Origin: Nepenthes gracilis | Lineage: Eukaryota > Streptophyta > Magnoliopsida > Caryophyllales > Nepenthaceae | DNA: 64,000 nucleotides | Assembly: GCA_033239525.1 (NCBI GenBank) | Contig: BSYO01000026.1 | Coordinates: 8,542,371-8,606,370, forward strand | Direction: 5' to 3' | In this document: piece after piece, positions 20,566 to 32,416 of the stretch | How the letters are laid out: each line of letters starts with the position of its first letter | Numbering within the stretch: position 1 is the stretch's first letter | Translations under genes and position numbers: made by a program | The notes under the pieces: generated by a model | The model's input: the letters and a program-made list of their open reading frames with translations, nothing else | Database searches by the model: none | Told to the model about the DNA's origin: nothing

Positions 20566-21810
20566 TGACGAAAACTAGATGACCCTGTATCGGAGATATA
20601 TCACCAATGAAAATCTGTTAAAAAACCCGAAGGATGCCAAGCGCGTGAAGAGGAGGTAGGTTGGTATACCATCATTGATGGGAAGCTATACCATCGTGGG
20701 TACTCCACCCCATACATGCAGTGTCTTACACTAGAAGAAGGTGATTACGCGCTAAGCGAGATGCATCTCAACTTTTGTGGGTCGCATGTCGGAGGCAAGA
20801 ACCATGCCTTTAAGATAATGTGGCAGGGCTATTATTGGCCAACGATGAAACGAGATGTTATGGAATTTGTAAAGAAGTGTGAGAATTGCCAAGTTTACGA
20901 CAGCATTTTTCACCAGTTGCACACGGAACTACAAGCTCTACAAGCGCCGTGGCTGTTCGCACAGTGGAGGCTCAACATGCTCGACCCGTTGCCTATTATG
21001 TCTGGGCAGAGAAAATTCGTCATAGTCGACATCGACTGCTTCACAAAATGAGTTGAAACCTCCCCATTGGCATAAATAATTGAACAAAATGCGATGGAGT
21101 TCGTTCAACATAGTATTCTTTGCCGATTTAGGATTATTGAGGTCATAATGAACAATAACGAAACCCAATTTACTAACAAGCACTTATCAAGTATTGTTCA
21201 AGTTTGGGAATCATGCTGATTCACACCTTCATTGTTTATCTGCAAGTGAACGGGTAAGTGGAGGTCATGAACCGAACTAGGTTGCACGGACTGAAGACGA
21301 GACCAGAAGATGCCAGGGGACTCCTGGGCGGACGAATTACCTTCCGTATTGTAGTCATACCAGATGATGTCGAAGGAACCGACTTGTGGGACACCTTTTA
21401 GTCTATGTTGCGGGATTGAAGCGGTCATCTTGGTAAAATTGGATTGTCTAGTCTCAGGGTCGAAAGTTTTAACCTGCTTAGAAAATTCCAACGTCTTAGA
21501 GGGCATCTCGATTGCTTGAATAAGCTTGAGACGCTGCCAAGATGCACCAACTGCATCCTATCAGCAGCTGATCACTTTGTACTACAATAAAAGAGTGAAA
21601 TCGCACCAATTTGAGGTTAGGGACCTAGTTCTGCAGAGCATAGAAGCCATGGGGAAGAACGCCAATAAGAATAAACTTTTTTTAAATTGGGAGGGGTCGT
21701 TCCTCGTCTCAACAATTCTCCAAAGTAGTGCATATAAGTTACACACCCAAAACGATAAACTAGTCTTGAGACCATGGGATGCTGTCCACCTTAAGAAATA
21801 TTACCAATAA
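20566..21810 (+). pseudogene. Tat integrase relic
   Basis: The frame 20716-21051 has the zinc-binding region (CGSHVGGKNHAFKIMWQGYY, then KKCENCQVYDS) and the start of the catalytic core (QWRLNMLDPLPIMSGQRKF, VDIDCFTK). The core continues in broken frames; 21526-21810 holds the C-terminal domain ending VHLKKYYQ with a TAA stop. The order after RNase H is the one expected for Ty3/gypsy. Confidence 0.8.
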
Positions 21811-22181
21811 CCACACGTCAAATCCAGGTAGGTCCGACAAACATTACTAAGCATGCTTGTTAAGTGTAACATGTTTAAATTAACAAAATAATTAATTATT
21901 TATTTTTAATTGTTTATATGAATACTTGTATGATATTGCATAAAGTCAAATGGCCAAGATTGCCTTTAAGTTTGGTAAAAACACTTCACTTGTTAACCAA
22001 TCTGTGAAAGCAAAACCAAAACCTTGGGTCCAACAGCTGAGCAGCCCAAGCATGGTCGAATGCTATGCCGAGGGGGCTTGCGGGCAAAAGACGGATCTCC
22101 CAAGCTAGGCGGCCATAACAAACCCTAGGGGGCTTCCTCACCTGCGCACAACGACTCCCTCTGATTGGGATGAGTATAATC
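21811..22181 (+). other. Tat element non-coding region after pol
   Basis: Non-coding internal sequence of the old Tat element between integrase and the point where the Tekay-like LTR inserted. Its continuation is at 31935. Nothing coding seen. Confidence 0.6.
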
Positions 22182-22374
22182 TATAACACCATTGCGTTTC
22201 GACTCGGGCTATTTAACTATCGATTTAATATAATAATATATAATATTATATTTTGATAATAATAATAATGGGTAATTAATAATAAATAAAAATAATAATA
22301 AATATTAATGTTGTAAAATAATGATAATAATAAATGTTATTTAATAATTAGTAAAATAATAATAATAATAATAT

Positions 22375-23444
22375 TGATGGGTATACTGTAGTTGGGTTGG
22401 CCAAAATGGCCTGTTGGACGGCCAACTCCAACGTTGGCCCAACAGGAGGTGAAGGCTCAAATCCTAAAATGTCCAAACGTGCGCTTGACAGTCAACGCCA
22501 GTGTTGACCGACTAAGGCACAAGTGGGCGGCTAACTCATGCTCAGAACGGTCAACTCAAGCGTTGATCGGAATCACTGTAATAGCCGGCCCAAAAATAAG
22601 AAGGCTTCTACGAGCTTGGCCCACTTGGGCCCACGATCCAGTAGGTGGTTAGTAATGACTCTTTCCCTGAATTGCGTCTTTTATAAACTCAGCTGACACC
22701 CAAAAAGGATATTGACAAAATTAGCGCCCTTCCCATAAGGAAGGCGCCAGATTTTTTTAATTTCCTACCAACTGGAGCTTTTCAACGGTAAAGTGTATGA
22801 AAGGAATGTGAGCAGTTTGGAAAGCCGCTAACCGCCAGGAAAGGAAGCAATCTCAGCAAGTTAGGCAACTTGTGCCTTCCTGCAGAAGGAAGGCCAGCCA
22901 AAATGGCACAGGGATCATGCCTTCTAACCAAGGAAGATCATCTCGCTGCCATTCAAATAAGCCATAGGGTTTTCATTTTTGAGCATGCTTTCTGATATGC
23001 TCTCATTTTACACTTTCATTGAAACGGGCTACTACGCTTCCAACCTTTCTCTCTCAGAGACCTAACGCTCTCTGATACCCAAGCACTCTCTACTAACACT
23101 CAAAGGTCCAAACGCATACAAACGTGTTTCCTACAGCCATTTACTGCCTTCCCACCGTATTAGATTCAAGAGATGGCCAAGCCTCTCTTTCATCAGGACA
23201 TCCAAACACTCACTTCCCACACATTCTCTCTTGCTCTCTCAATTTTAGTTCACAGCACCTTCCCAGATTTTGAAGGCTTTCTTACTGATTTGAGCGTCGG
23301 AGTATTTTTTATGGGATAACTTCTCACCGATACACTGATCTCTTATTTGTTTAGTGGTGTGTAGGATCCCAACTCGATGAACAGAGTTGGAACCAGTCAA
23401 GCAGACCAGGCCGAATCTGTTCGAAATTCAGATCTAGGAACGCA
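22375..23444 (+). mobile_element. Tat-type solo LTR in the (AAT)-rich part of the Tekay-like LTR
   Basis: Starts TGATGGGTAT exactly like the LTRs of the Tat element at 40620, and carries GATTTGAGCGTCGGAG near 23289, the U5 motif shared by these LTRs. Both sides are AAT-rich sequence of the host LTR. The right end is uncertain by a few bases: CGCA ends at 23444, while the AATAT seen at 22370-22374 recurs at 23448-23452. It has TTGAC cores at 22485, 22491, 22504 and 22550. Confidence 0.65.
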
Positions 23445-23480
23445 TGAAATATTATTATTTATCAAATAATAATTGATAAA

Positions 23481-23490
23481 AGTAGTAGTA

Positions 23491-23523
<33 letters not shown>
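23481..23523. repeat. (TAG)n/(TAA)n microsatellite
   Basis: AGTAGTAGTAG followed by about ten TAA units inside the Tekay-like LTR; shorter AAT runs surround it. Confidence 0.9.
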
Positions 23524-23524
<1 letters not shown>

Positions 23525-24260
23525 GTATAAATAATTAAATATAATAATAATAAGTAATAATAAATAATAAAACGTATTAAATATAATAATAATATTAAAA
23601 ATAAAATTAATTTCCTGTCCATCTCTTTTCTCTCTCACTCGCCTCCATTCCGTTTCATATCTCTCTCTCCCTCTTAATTTCCGAATGCTTCTATCGTCTC
23701 TCTCTCTCCCTTGTTTTTTCGTTTATTTTTCTCTCTCACTCTGTTTCCTCCCTCGTCAGCTCATCTTCTTCACCTAGAAACACCGCAGCCATTCACTCCA
23801 CCATCCCTCTTCTTCCGTTTCTCTTCATCAAATCGTCACTGCCATCTGTTGTTTCACCCTTCGACTGTCAAGCAGTTCCATTTGCACTCATTTAATTGGG
23901 CCACCATGATCGTGAGATATAAATAGAGGTGTGTGGTAGGGAGAGATGTAGTTCGATCCTCTACAGACAAAGTCTCTTGTGCCAGAGTCGCTGTCATCTA
24001 GATTCGTGGTCGCTGTTGCCATTCTGGGTCCGGGGGTGTGCCGCTGACGTTTGGCGTTAGTTGCCATTGCTATTGCTGTTGTCAATTTGTGCTGCCACCG
24101 CCACAAACCCTAGCTGCTGTTAGACCCTATCCACCACAGTTCATCAAGCAAGTAACAATCCTAATTTCTACAGGTAATTCTTCCTTTCTTCTCATTGATG
24201 ATCATTTGCTTGTTTTTGTGCCCATGGTTTGTGGAAAATTAATTGTATTTTAGTTGTAAA

Positions 24261-25108
24261 TGTTGGCGTACAATGGGCGGCTTACTGACAAGGATGCAGG
24301 AACAATCCCTGTCGGTCAGAATGGGCGGCCAACTGATAAAAACACACACGCACTGTGAAGTAGAGGCAAGATAAAAGAAATGAATATCAAATATTTTACG
24401 TGAAAAATCTTTCTAAAATAAGAAAAAATCCACGGGACACTAAATCCACAAAAATACTAGGTATGGGAATTTATTACACAATCTACAGGAAGCGAAAATA
24501 AGAATAAAGTAAAGGTAAACAAAACTTTAACACTTTGTTTTCACCCATCGCTTTCTTTCTTTTCATTTTCTCTCATCTATTTTCTCACTACTGCAATTTA
24601 GTGTGCATATACACACACATATATACATACGTCCCCCCACCATAGCCCAGCAGGTGGTTAGTGCTCAACTTCCAAGGTCTGCATGTGTGCATGCGCATGC
24701 CCTGTCCTGTAGAAGGCGACGCATGCCTGTTTTGGCAAAGCGATCAACGTTTGGAGTCCCAAGAATGATGTCAACTAACTATCAAATCGGGTAGGTCAAC
24801 TGTATACCTTTTGGGATATGACAATCATTCAAACTTTTCAAATTCAGTCTGTCAACTCTATTGACTATGCTCTCATTTTGGCCAGTCAATCACACCGTTA
24901 ACCGGTTGAAGTAGTCCGTCCCAATTTTTTAGTAGAGTCAGTCCTCTCACAACTTTTACCAGTCAACATATTGCTCGGTAGAGGTTGACCGTCCAGAAGG
25001 TTCCGATCAACTATGTTGACCGAAATTCCTTCTTCCTAAAGTAGTAAACACGTGCTCCGTCCAAGTCCCCTAGTCACAAGGACTTTCATACGGAAGTGAT
25101 TCCCAACA
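24261..25108 (-). repeat. 3' LTR of copia element (left on +)
   Basis: 848 bp, over 90% alike by eye to 29282-30128. It holds eight TTGAC/GTCAA cores between 24770 and 25020. Confidence 0.92.
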
Positions 25109-25119
25109 AACTTTTCTTC

Positions 25120-27400
25120 ACGACTGTGAGAAAGTTAAGTCCATCATCCTGGCCATCTTGCAGTATACTTCATTCTTTTCCTTTGGTAGAATCTTGGTCA
25201 TCATGTCTGCCTCGTTTTCTTAAGTGTCAATCTTTTCAAGTGACAGAAGACTGGCTTCTAATACATCTCTCATCCAATGATATCGCACATTAATATACTT
25301 TGATTAGGAATGGAGTGAGGAGTTCTTATAGAGATGAATGACACTCTGACTGTCACATAGTACCACATACTTTTCCTATTCAAGGCTCAGCTCTTGAACA
25401 AACTTCTTCATCTATAACATCTCATTGCATGCTTCTGTCACGACAATATACTCGATTTCAGTAGTAGAAAGAGAGACACATTTTTATAATTTGGACTTCC
25501 AGGAAACTGCTCCTCCTACAAATTTCACTAAGTATCCTGAAGTGGACTTACGACTGTTAATGTCTCCGGCCATATCAGCAACCGAGTAGCCCACCAATTG
25601 AGGCTTGTCACTTCCAAGACACAAGCACCTCTTGAAAGTTCCTTGGATGTATCTCATAATTTACTTGACCGCGGACCAATGCTCCTTCCCTGGATTGGAC
25701 AGAAACTGGCTGACTGTGCCAATAGTATGTGTTATGTCCGGCCTGGTGCATACCAGGGCATACATGAGGCTTCCTACGGCTGAGGAGTAGGGAATGCCTC
25801 TCATGTACGCTTTCTCTTCGTCCGAGGATGGATACTGGTGACTACTCAATTTGTGGCGATTTGCAAGTGGAGTGCTTACAGGTTTAGACTTATCCATGTT
25901 GAATTGTTGGAGTATCTTCTCAAAGTCGTTTTCATGAGATAACCATAGTCTCCCTGCCTGCCGATCGCGAATGATTCTAACACCAAGAATCTGGTTTGCC
26001 GGTCCGAGGTCTTTCATGCGAAGGATTGTCCAAGTTGCTCCTTCAATTTCTTTATTCGAGCACTATTTTGTCCAACAATTAATATGTCATCCACGTAAAG
26101 GAAAATGATAACAAAATTATCTTCTAAAAATCTCTGTATGAAAACATAGTGATCACAAATAGTTTGCTGGTATCCTTAACTAGTCATGACTGATTCGAAC
26201 TTCTTGTACCACTATCTTGGAGCCTGTTTCAACCCATATAGGTTCTTCCTTAGATGACAGATTAGTTGTTCCTTTCCTTTAACGTTGAACCCTTTTGGCT
26301 GTTCTATATAGATTTCTTTCTCCAGTTCACCATGATGGAAAGCTATCCAAGTATCCATTTGCTCCACTTCTAGATTCCGGGTGGCTGCCAAGCCCAACAC
26401 AACCCGTATGGAGGACATTTTTACCACAGAAGTAAAATTCTCATCAAAGTCGATTCCCTTCTGTTGACTGAAACCTTTCACCACTAGCACTGCCTTATAC
26501 TTTGGCTTCATGGTATTTTCATCCGTTTTTAATCGGAAGACTCATTTGTTATTTAGGGCCTTCTTTCCCTTGGAAAACTTGACTAAATCAAAGATATGAT
26601 TCTCACGAAGAGAACTTATTTCATCATTCATAACTTTCAGCGATTTTTCCTTACTTTCATCTTCCATAGCCTCTTTATAATTTTCAGGCTCTCCATCATC
26701 AGTGAGCATAACATATTCATTGGGTGATAAACGAAATGATGGCCGTCTATTTCGTGAGGATCGTCTGACAGGAAGTCCTCGGCCGGTTGAGGGATGACTT
26801 CATCCTGGTCTTTATCAGATGCTATAATTGCCTCTCCATTATACTCAACCTCCTCAGGACGACTGTCCTCGTCTTCCAGATGTACCGAACGGATAATTTT
26901 GACACTTACTTTGTCAATCTGCCCGACATCACACTTGGTCTTTCTGCTAAAATCCTTAATCGTTTCATCTTCAATGAAGGTTACGTCCGTTGACCGGACA
27001 AGTCTTCTGTCAGATGGATCATAAAATTTGTAACCCAACTCATCTTTTTGTAGCCCAAAAAAATGCACTGTATCGTCTTTGGCTCTAACTTTATCCTTTC
27101 ATCTCTTGGGACATGAACTAATACTTTACATCCAAACACCCATAGATGATCATAAGATGGCTCATTGTTCGACCATATCTTCTCCAACACTTTACCCTTC
27201 AAGGGTTTACTAAGCAACCTATTTATGATATAGGTCGCCGTTTTCAATACTTCAGCCCAGAAGTGTCTAGGAAGCTCAGTTTCGGAAAGTATGTATCATA
27301 CTCTTTCTAGAAGTGTTCGATTCATCCGCTCAGCCACTTCGTTCAACTGTGACGCTTTTGGAGGTGTTTTCTGATACCTAATACCATGTGACCGAAAATA
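25120..27400 (-). pseudogene. Copia reverse transcriptase and RNase H relic
   Basis: Read on minus: the end of integrase with DHLWVFGCKVLVHVPRDERI (27081-27150), a linker, the RT start with VKMSSIRVVLGLAATRNLEV and QMDTWIAFHHGELEKEIYIE (26212-26511), then LRKNLYGLKQAPR. A frame break follows, then MKDLGPANQILGVRIIRD and YSSAVGSLMYALVCTRPDI (25661-26017). RNase H continues in broken frames down to about 25120, including GDINSRKSTSGYLVKFVGG and LSTTEIEYIV. The product would have been the copying part of a single polyprotein. It is inactive because of stops and shifts. Confidence 0.88.
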
Positions 27401-27449
27401 GGCATCAAAAGGCCTATGTATTTATCGCAGTTATCGCTTCGGACGTCCT

Positions 27450-28049
27450 TCATTTTTCTCCCCGTCTATCGCTCAGTAAGAGCATGAAATTGCTAAAATA
27501 TACCGAAGACCTGGTCCTTGATTTTCAATGAGACCCATAGTTTTTTGGAACAATCATCAATGAAAGAGACGAAATATTGAGCTCCACCAAACGACTTCTC
27601 TTTGAATGGTCCACACACATCTGTGTGGATGAGATCAAGCAGTTCTACTTTTAGAGTGGACAAGTCTCCATGAAATGAGACTCTTCTTTGTTTGCCGGCC
27701 ATGTAGTGTGGACACGTCCTTAGTCCGTCCTCTTTTACTCTGGCGATAAGGCCCTTCCTTGCTAGATGATGCGGTTCGTGTTCACTTATGTGGCCCAACA
27801 TCCTGTGCCATAAATTTTCGATCTCCTTACTGATTGCAGCATTTACATCTTCGATCATTGCAGACGCCTTCATAATGTACAGGCTGGAGTACTTTTTCTC
27901 TCTTGCCACTACCAGAGATCCTCTGATTAATTTCCACTTTCCTTCACAGAAGGTATTACAATAACCTTCATCATCTAGCCGATCAGCTGAGACGATATTG
28001 AGCCTGATATCAGGGACATGTCGAACATCCTTTAACAACAGCTTCGTCC
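27450..28049 (-). pseudogene. Copia GAG-pre-integrase and integrase relic
   Basis: The frame 27493-28038 on minus has DVRHVPDIRLNIVSADRLDD, a pre-integrase zinc segment LWHRMLGHISEHEPHHLARK, then the integrase core start LDLIHTDVCGPFKEKSFGGA and QYFVSFIDDCSKKLWV. The frame breaks at about 27490, and 27248-27450 carry further core sequence with stops. The retroposon at 28050-28186 separates this part from the protease. Confidence 0.88.
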
Positions 28050-28186
28050 TAGCCGGCTAGTTGCTCGGGGTATGCCCCAGCTGGCTATGTTTTACCCCCA
28101 AGTCAAAAAATTTGGTGATAAAACATCCAAATTTGTTATTTTTTCTCCCATAAATCCAAAATACTTGCTTACCAAAAAAAAAAAAA
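28050..28186 (+). mobile_element. SINE-like poly(A) retroposon nested in the copia element
   Basis: 137-bp insert ending in TTGCTTACC and a run of 15 or so A. It is flanked by a 13-bp direct repeat, AACAGCTTCGTCC just before and AACAGTTTCGTCC at 28187-28199 (one difference). It breaks the copia reading frame between protease and integrase. The long target duplication and A tail show target-primed insertion of a non-LTR element. I found no clear pol III box, so it may be a SINE or the 3' end of a LINE. Confidence 0.8.
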
Positions 28187-28199
28187 AACAGTTTCGTCC

Positions 28200-28560
28200 C
28201 ATTATTGGTAACTAGTGCAACGTCACATTTACCAATAATTTGAGATATTGCTTCGTTGCCCATCTTTATTACTCTAAAATCCCTTGGAGTGTAAAATGTG
28301 AACAATCCCCTTTTGGACGTGGCATGCAAGGTGGCACCAAAATCAATCACCCAACCGGACTCCTCATCCGTCAGGTTTGTCATGTTCTCTTCACATGTCA
28401 ACAAGAGATCGCCTCTCGTGACCACTGAAATGGAGGACTTGTCATCACCTTGTCCCTTTTCTCCTTTTTTCTTTTCTGCGTTCTCACGCTTCCACTTGAA
28501 ATATTGTTTTTTAATGTAGCCCTTTTTTGCCACAATGATGGCATTCAAGGTTTTGATACC
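28200..28560 (-). pseudogene. Copia zinc knuckle remnant and protease
   Basis: Frame on minus from 28548 with a CCHC remnant region, a Lys-rich linker and the aspartic protease segment SGWVIDFGATLHATS (about 28325-28370). In copia elements the catalytic motif is D-S-G; here the serine codon at 28339-28341 reads Phe. The frame continues FRVIKMGNEAISQIIGKCDV up to the retroposon. Confidence 0.82.
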
Positions 28561-29246
28561 TTGATCGAAATTTACTGCGTCATTTCTCTCTAGACTTCTG
28601 GCTGCGTCCTCTACTTCTTTCCCTAGACTCGGTCACAAGTACTTCACTATGAGAAGACATTGAGGCACCTTGTGACCGTTTGACTCATTCATGAGTAAGG
28701 AAGTAATTACTTTGTCCAACTTTAACGTATCTTTTCCAAACATTAACGTAGTGACAATATGGTCATAAGAAGTTGGCAGAGAGGCTAGCAGTAGCAATGC
28801 CTTATCCTCCTCCTTGATTACCTCATCAAGGGTGGACATTTGTGTTACGATCTGATTAAATTCATCCAAATGATTTTCAAAGTTGCCACCTTCTGACAGT
28901 TGTAGACCATAAAACTGTTTCTTTATATGTAGACTTGTTGTCAAGGATTTGGACTTATATCAGCTCTTCAACTTCTCCCACACCTCCGTCGGATCAGTCA
29001 GGCTGAGGACCTCTTAGAGAATGTTGTCCGCCAGGCATAATTTAATAGTACAGTTGGCAAGATCTCTTTTATCTTGCCACTCCTCCTCGGGCAAACTTTT
29101 CGACTTCTCTTCCTTCTTCTTCAACGCTTTTATTGTTCCTTCTCTTGTCAAAATATTCTTCACCCTCTCTTGCAAGAAAATAAAGTTACCCTACCCATTA
29201 AACTATTCTCGCTGAACGGCAAGTTCTTTGAGGATGATAATGCCAT
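28561..29246 (-). pseudogene. Copia gag relic
   Basis: A start ATG at 29246 reads MALSSSKNLPF. After a frame break come KKEEKSKSLPEEEWQDKRDL and TIKLCLADNIL, then SLTTSLHIKKQFYGLQLSEG and NFENHLDEFNQIVTQMSTLD (frame 28633-28944). This is the gag domain typical of the Tnt1/Tork lineage. Internal stops are present. Confidence 0.85.
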
Positions 29247-29281
29247 TTAGACGGAATTCTTAACCCCTCTCTGATACTACT

Positions 29282-30128
29282 TGTTGGCATACAATGGGCA
29301 TGCTACTGACAAGAATGCAGGAACAATCCCTGTTGGCCGAAATGGACGGCTAACTGATAAAAACACACACGCACTGTGAAGTAGAGGCAAGATAAGAGAA
29401 ATGAATATCAAATATTTTACGTAAAAAATTTTTCTGAAATAAGAAAAATCTATGGGATACTAAATCCACAAAAATACTAGGTATGAGAATTTATTACACA
29501 ATCTACAGGAAACGAAAATAAGAATAGAGTAAAGGTAAACAAAACTTTAACACTTTGTTTTCACCCGTCGCTTTCTTTCTTTTCACTTTCTCTCCTCTAT
29601 TTTCTCACTACTGTAATTTAGTGTGCATATACACACACACATATACATACGTCCCCCACCATAGTCCAAGCAGGTGGTTAGTGCTCAACTTCCAAGGTCT
29701 GCATATGTGCATGCGCATGCCCTGTCCTGCAGCAGGCGATGCATGCCTACTCTTATAAACCGATCAGCGTTTGGAGTCCCAAGAATGATGTCAACCAACT
29801 ACCTAATCGGGTAGGTCAACTGTACACTTTTTGGGATATGACAATTATTCAGACCTTTCAAATTCAGTCTGTCGACTCTGTTGACTATGCTCTCATTTTG
29901 GCTGGTCAATCACACCGTTAACCGGTCGAAGTAGTTCGTCCCAATTTTTTAGTAGAGTCAGTCATCTCACAACTTTTACCGGTCAACATATTGACCGGTA
30001 GAGATTGACCGTCCAGAAGGTTCCGATCAACTATGTTGATTGGAATTCCTTCTTCCTAAAGTAGTAAATACGTGCTTTGTTCAAGTCCCCTGGTCACAAG
30101 GACTTCCACACGGGAGTGATTCCCAACA
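29282..30128 (-). repeat. 5' LTR of copia element (right on +)
   Basis: 847 bp. It contains a perfect 9-bp inverted repeat ACCGGTCAA / TTGACCGGT at 29978-29986 and 29991-29999. Confidence 0.92.
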
Positions 30129-30489
30129 GTAAATTGAGAAATCAGGAAAATAGGTCCTTGGTTCTAGACTGTGGAAATTGATTTGTTTCGAGTGTTTACA
30201 CTGAATCAGGGCACGATAACTTGTTGATTTATGCTACAAAATTTATTGATTTTCATAGTATCACTGGAAAGTTGGGGTTTTTATTGTTCATTGAGAATCG
30301 GAGGAGATGCGAAAAAACAAAGCACCATACTTTGTTTGCGTGTTCGGTTTGTCAGTAAGTGAAAATGGAGAGAATGTTATTCAGAAGCCATTCGCTAAAT
30401 GGATAGTATGGGATACCCTTTGGCAGGGCTACATACTTATATACAAATACAAGTTTGTGATGTATGCGTGTGCATGTATATAATATATA

Positions 30490-30700
30490 CATGTGTGTGT
30501 GTGTATATATATATATATATGTAAATATTTGTGTATGGCTATGTGTAGGTGCGGGTGTGTGTGTGCACCGTGTGCAGTGTGTGTGTACTGCCGTGTGGCA
30601 GTGTGTTAGCATATATGTATATATTTGTGTGTATTTGTGTGTGTGTGGGGGAGATGGTGTGGGTGGCGGGGATTGGTATATATATATATATAATTGTATG
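30490..30700. repeat. GT/AT-rich microsatellite stretch
   Basis: Mixed (GT)n, (AT)n and GTAT repeats inside the 3' half of the Tekay-like LTR. A comparable but longer stretch is at 58970-59720 in the related LTR. Confidence 0.85.
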
Positions 30701-32416
30701 ATAGAATATATTTATATTTATAATAAATCTATATATGTGAGTTTGGTATGCTTGAAATAATAATAGCCGCTTGGTTAGTTTAGTTTTTATTCTTGTTTTT
30801 TCTTGGTATATTTCGAAAATCTATTCTTTGTGTTAACTTTATTGTGTGTGTACATTTATTAACACTCTATGACTAAGTTGAAGAGCGTGTATGAAAATAT
30901 TAAGGTATCGAGTCAAATGAGAGGCGACAACATCTTATTGTGGTCTACTCTTTTTCAATACTAAATCTATATCTCAGAAATTGAGATCATTTGAGGGGAT
31001 ACTTATAATTCTGTGAGCCTATTGAGTGAGATAACAATGGATATCGTATTGAAGCGATGATGAATTTGACTTGTTGATAATATGAGTATTCTGTTCCCAA
31101 AGGAGTTTGGATTAGAGGATCATGGAATATGTGCGGGTTATTTGATGGGGTAATGAGAATATTGTTCGTATGGATTGGATACAGTACTTGTACACTATTA
31201 CTGGCAAGTATCATGGGATTATAAGGTCGCTTGTCAAATTTGTGAGCACCGGTACCTTGAGGGTTACCCAATCGTGGGGCGGGTGTGCGAATTGATGGTT
31301 TACAGTGATGTATAAGATTAGGGGAAATTTTTGTGACATTTCATATAAATGGGATCTCTTTTGTGATGGGTTCGATGGAGCCTATACACTTATTGATACT
31401 TAGATTTAGTGGAATGCAATTTATATCTTTATTGATTGTTGTCATGCGACCTTTGAGTCATGAATACGATAAGTTGTTAAATCTCAAATAATTATTAATT
31501 TATCTTATATAATTATTATATTATTATTATTCAAGACATTTTATTACATTCTGATATTTTATTAATTTATTTACTTATTGGATATTTGGCTTACCCTTGT
31601 GTTTTGTTAGCTCCAGAGTAGAAGTTTTGGACAGGTTAGAAGATATAGTGTTATTGTTGAGAAATTTTGGGATAGAGACGATTTTGGGATTAGAAGTTAG
31701 TGACAGGATGCTCTAAAGTTAGTTCAATTGATCAAATTTTTATTTAATTATGCTATCGGAATTGCGTTCCTAAGATTATAATATTGTATATATTTATTAT
31801 CTTTAGAAAATTTATTATAAGAATCATAATTATTATATTTTATTTAGTGATACATTTAAAAGGTTGTTTATAATTTTGGATTTTCTCGTAGTCGTTTCGA
31901 GTCGAGTTGGGTAACTCGAGCTTAGGTCGTCACATCATCAGTTAATAATGGTCGATGAATTAGGATTAGACGCGTAAGAGCCACGATGTCCCCCCAGTAG
32001 GACCAAGTACTAATGAAACCATACAGACGATGACCTTGACTTCACTAGAGCCCGGCGACTGCAGCCATGAAATCCAGCCGACTTTAGGGAGGTTCACCAA
32101 TAAATATGCGATGATGTCCTCTCTCAAGAAAGAGCACCAACCTGTAAAAACTAATGTGCCCCAACATCCTTCGTAGGAACGAGCACAATTGGACCCTTGC
32201 GTCCACACCAAGCCCAGCGACGATGGTGGTAACGCTTAGCTGGTAAATTATGAAGCGTCGAATAAAAGAATTCAATATAAACACAGAAACACTCGCGACA
32301 ATAATCGGAAAGGTCCATCTAATTTGTTAAAGGGCCAAAATATATACCGAAGAACATCCATCCACTTCAAAGATAGAAAGTGCCACCTAAGATTACAACT
32401 CGGAGGGACGACTATC

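Larger units (their letters stand above)
24261..30128 (-). mobile_element. Tork/Tnt1-type Ty1/copia element, minus orientation
   Basis: 5.87-kb element with two LTRs (24261-25108, 29282-30128) starting TGTTGG and ending CCCAACA. Perfect target duplication GTAAA at 24256-24260 and 30129-30133. Read on minus, the primer site after the 5' LTR is TAGTATCAGAGAGG, next to the initiator-Met type TGGTATCAGAG of copia. Domain order gag, protease, integrase, RT, RNase H is that of Ty1/copia. The coding region has many stops and frameshifts and a small retroposon inserted in it, so it is not autonomous. Confidence 0.92.
22182..31934 (+). mobile_element. Tekay/Del-like solo LTR with two nested insertions
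   Basis: Left end TATAACACC (a likely TGTAACACC with one change) after TAATC at 22177-22181; right end GGTCGTCACA before TCATC at 31935-31939, a target duplication with one change. Its 3' part shares diagnostic stretches with the LTR at 58155-62196: GGATATTTGGCTTACCCTTG near 31580 against GGACATTTGGCTCACCTTTG near 61798, and the GTCGTCACA end. A TATA-like ATATAAATAGAGG is at about 23918. Without the nested Tat LTR and the copia element it is about 2.8 kb. No pol belongs to it. Confidence 0.75.
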
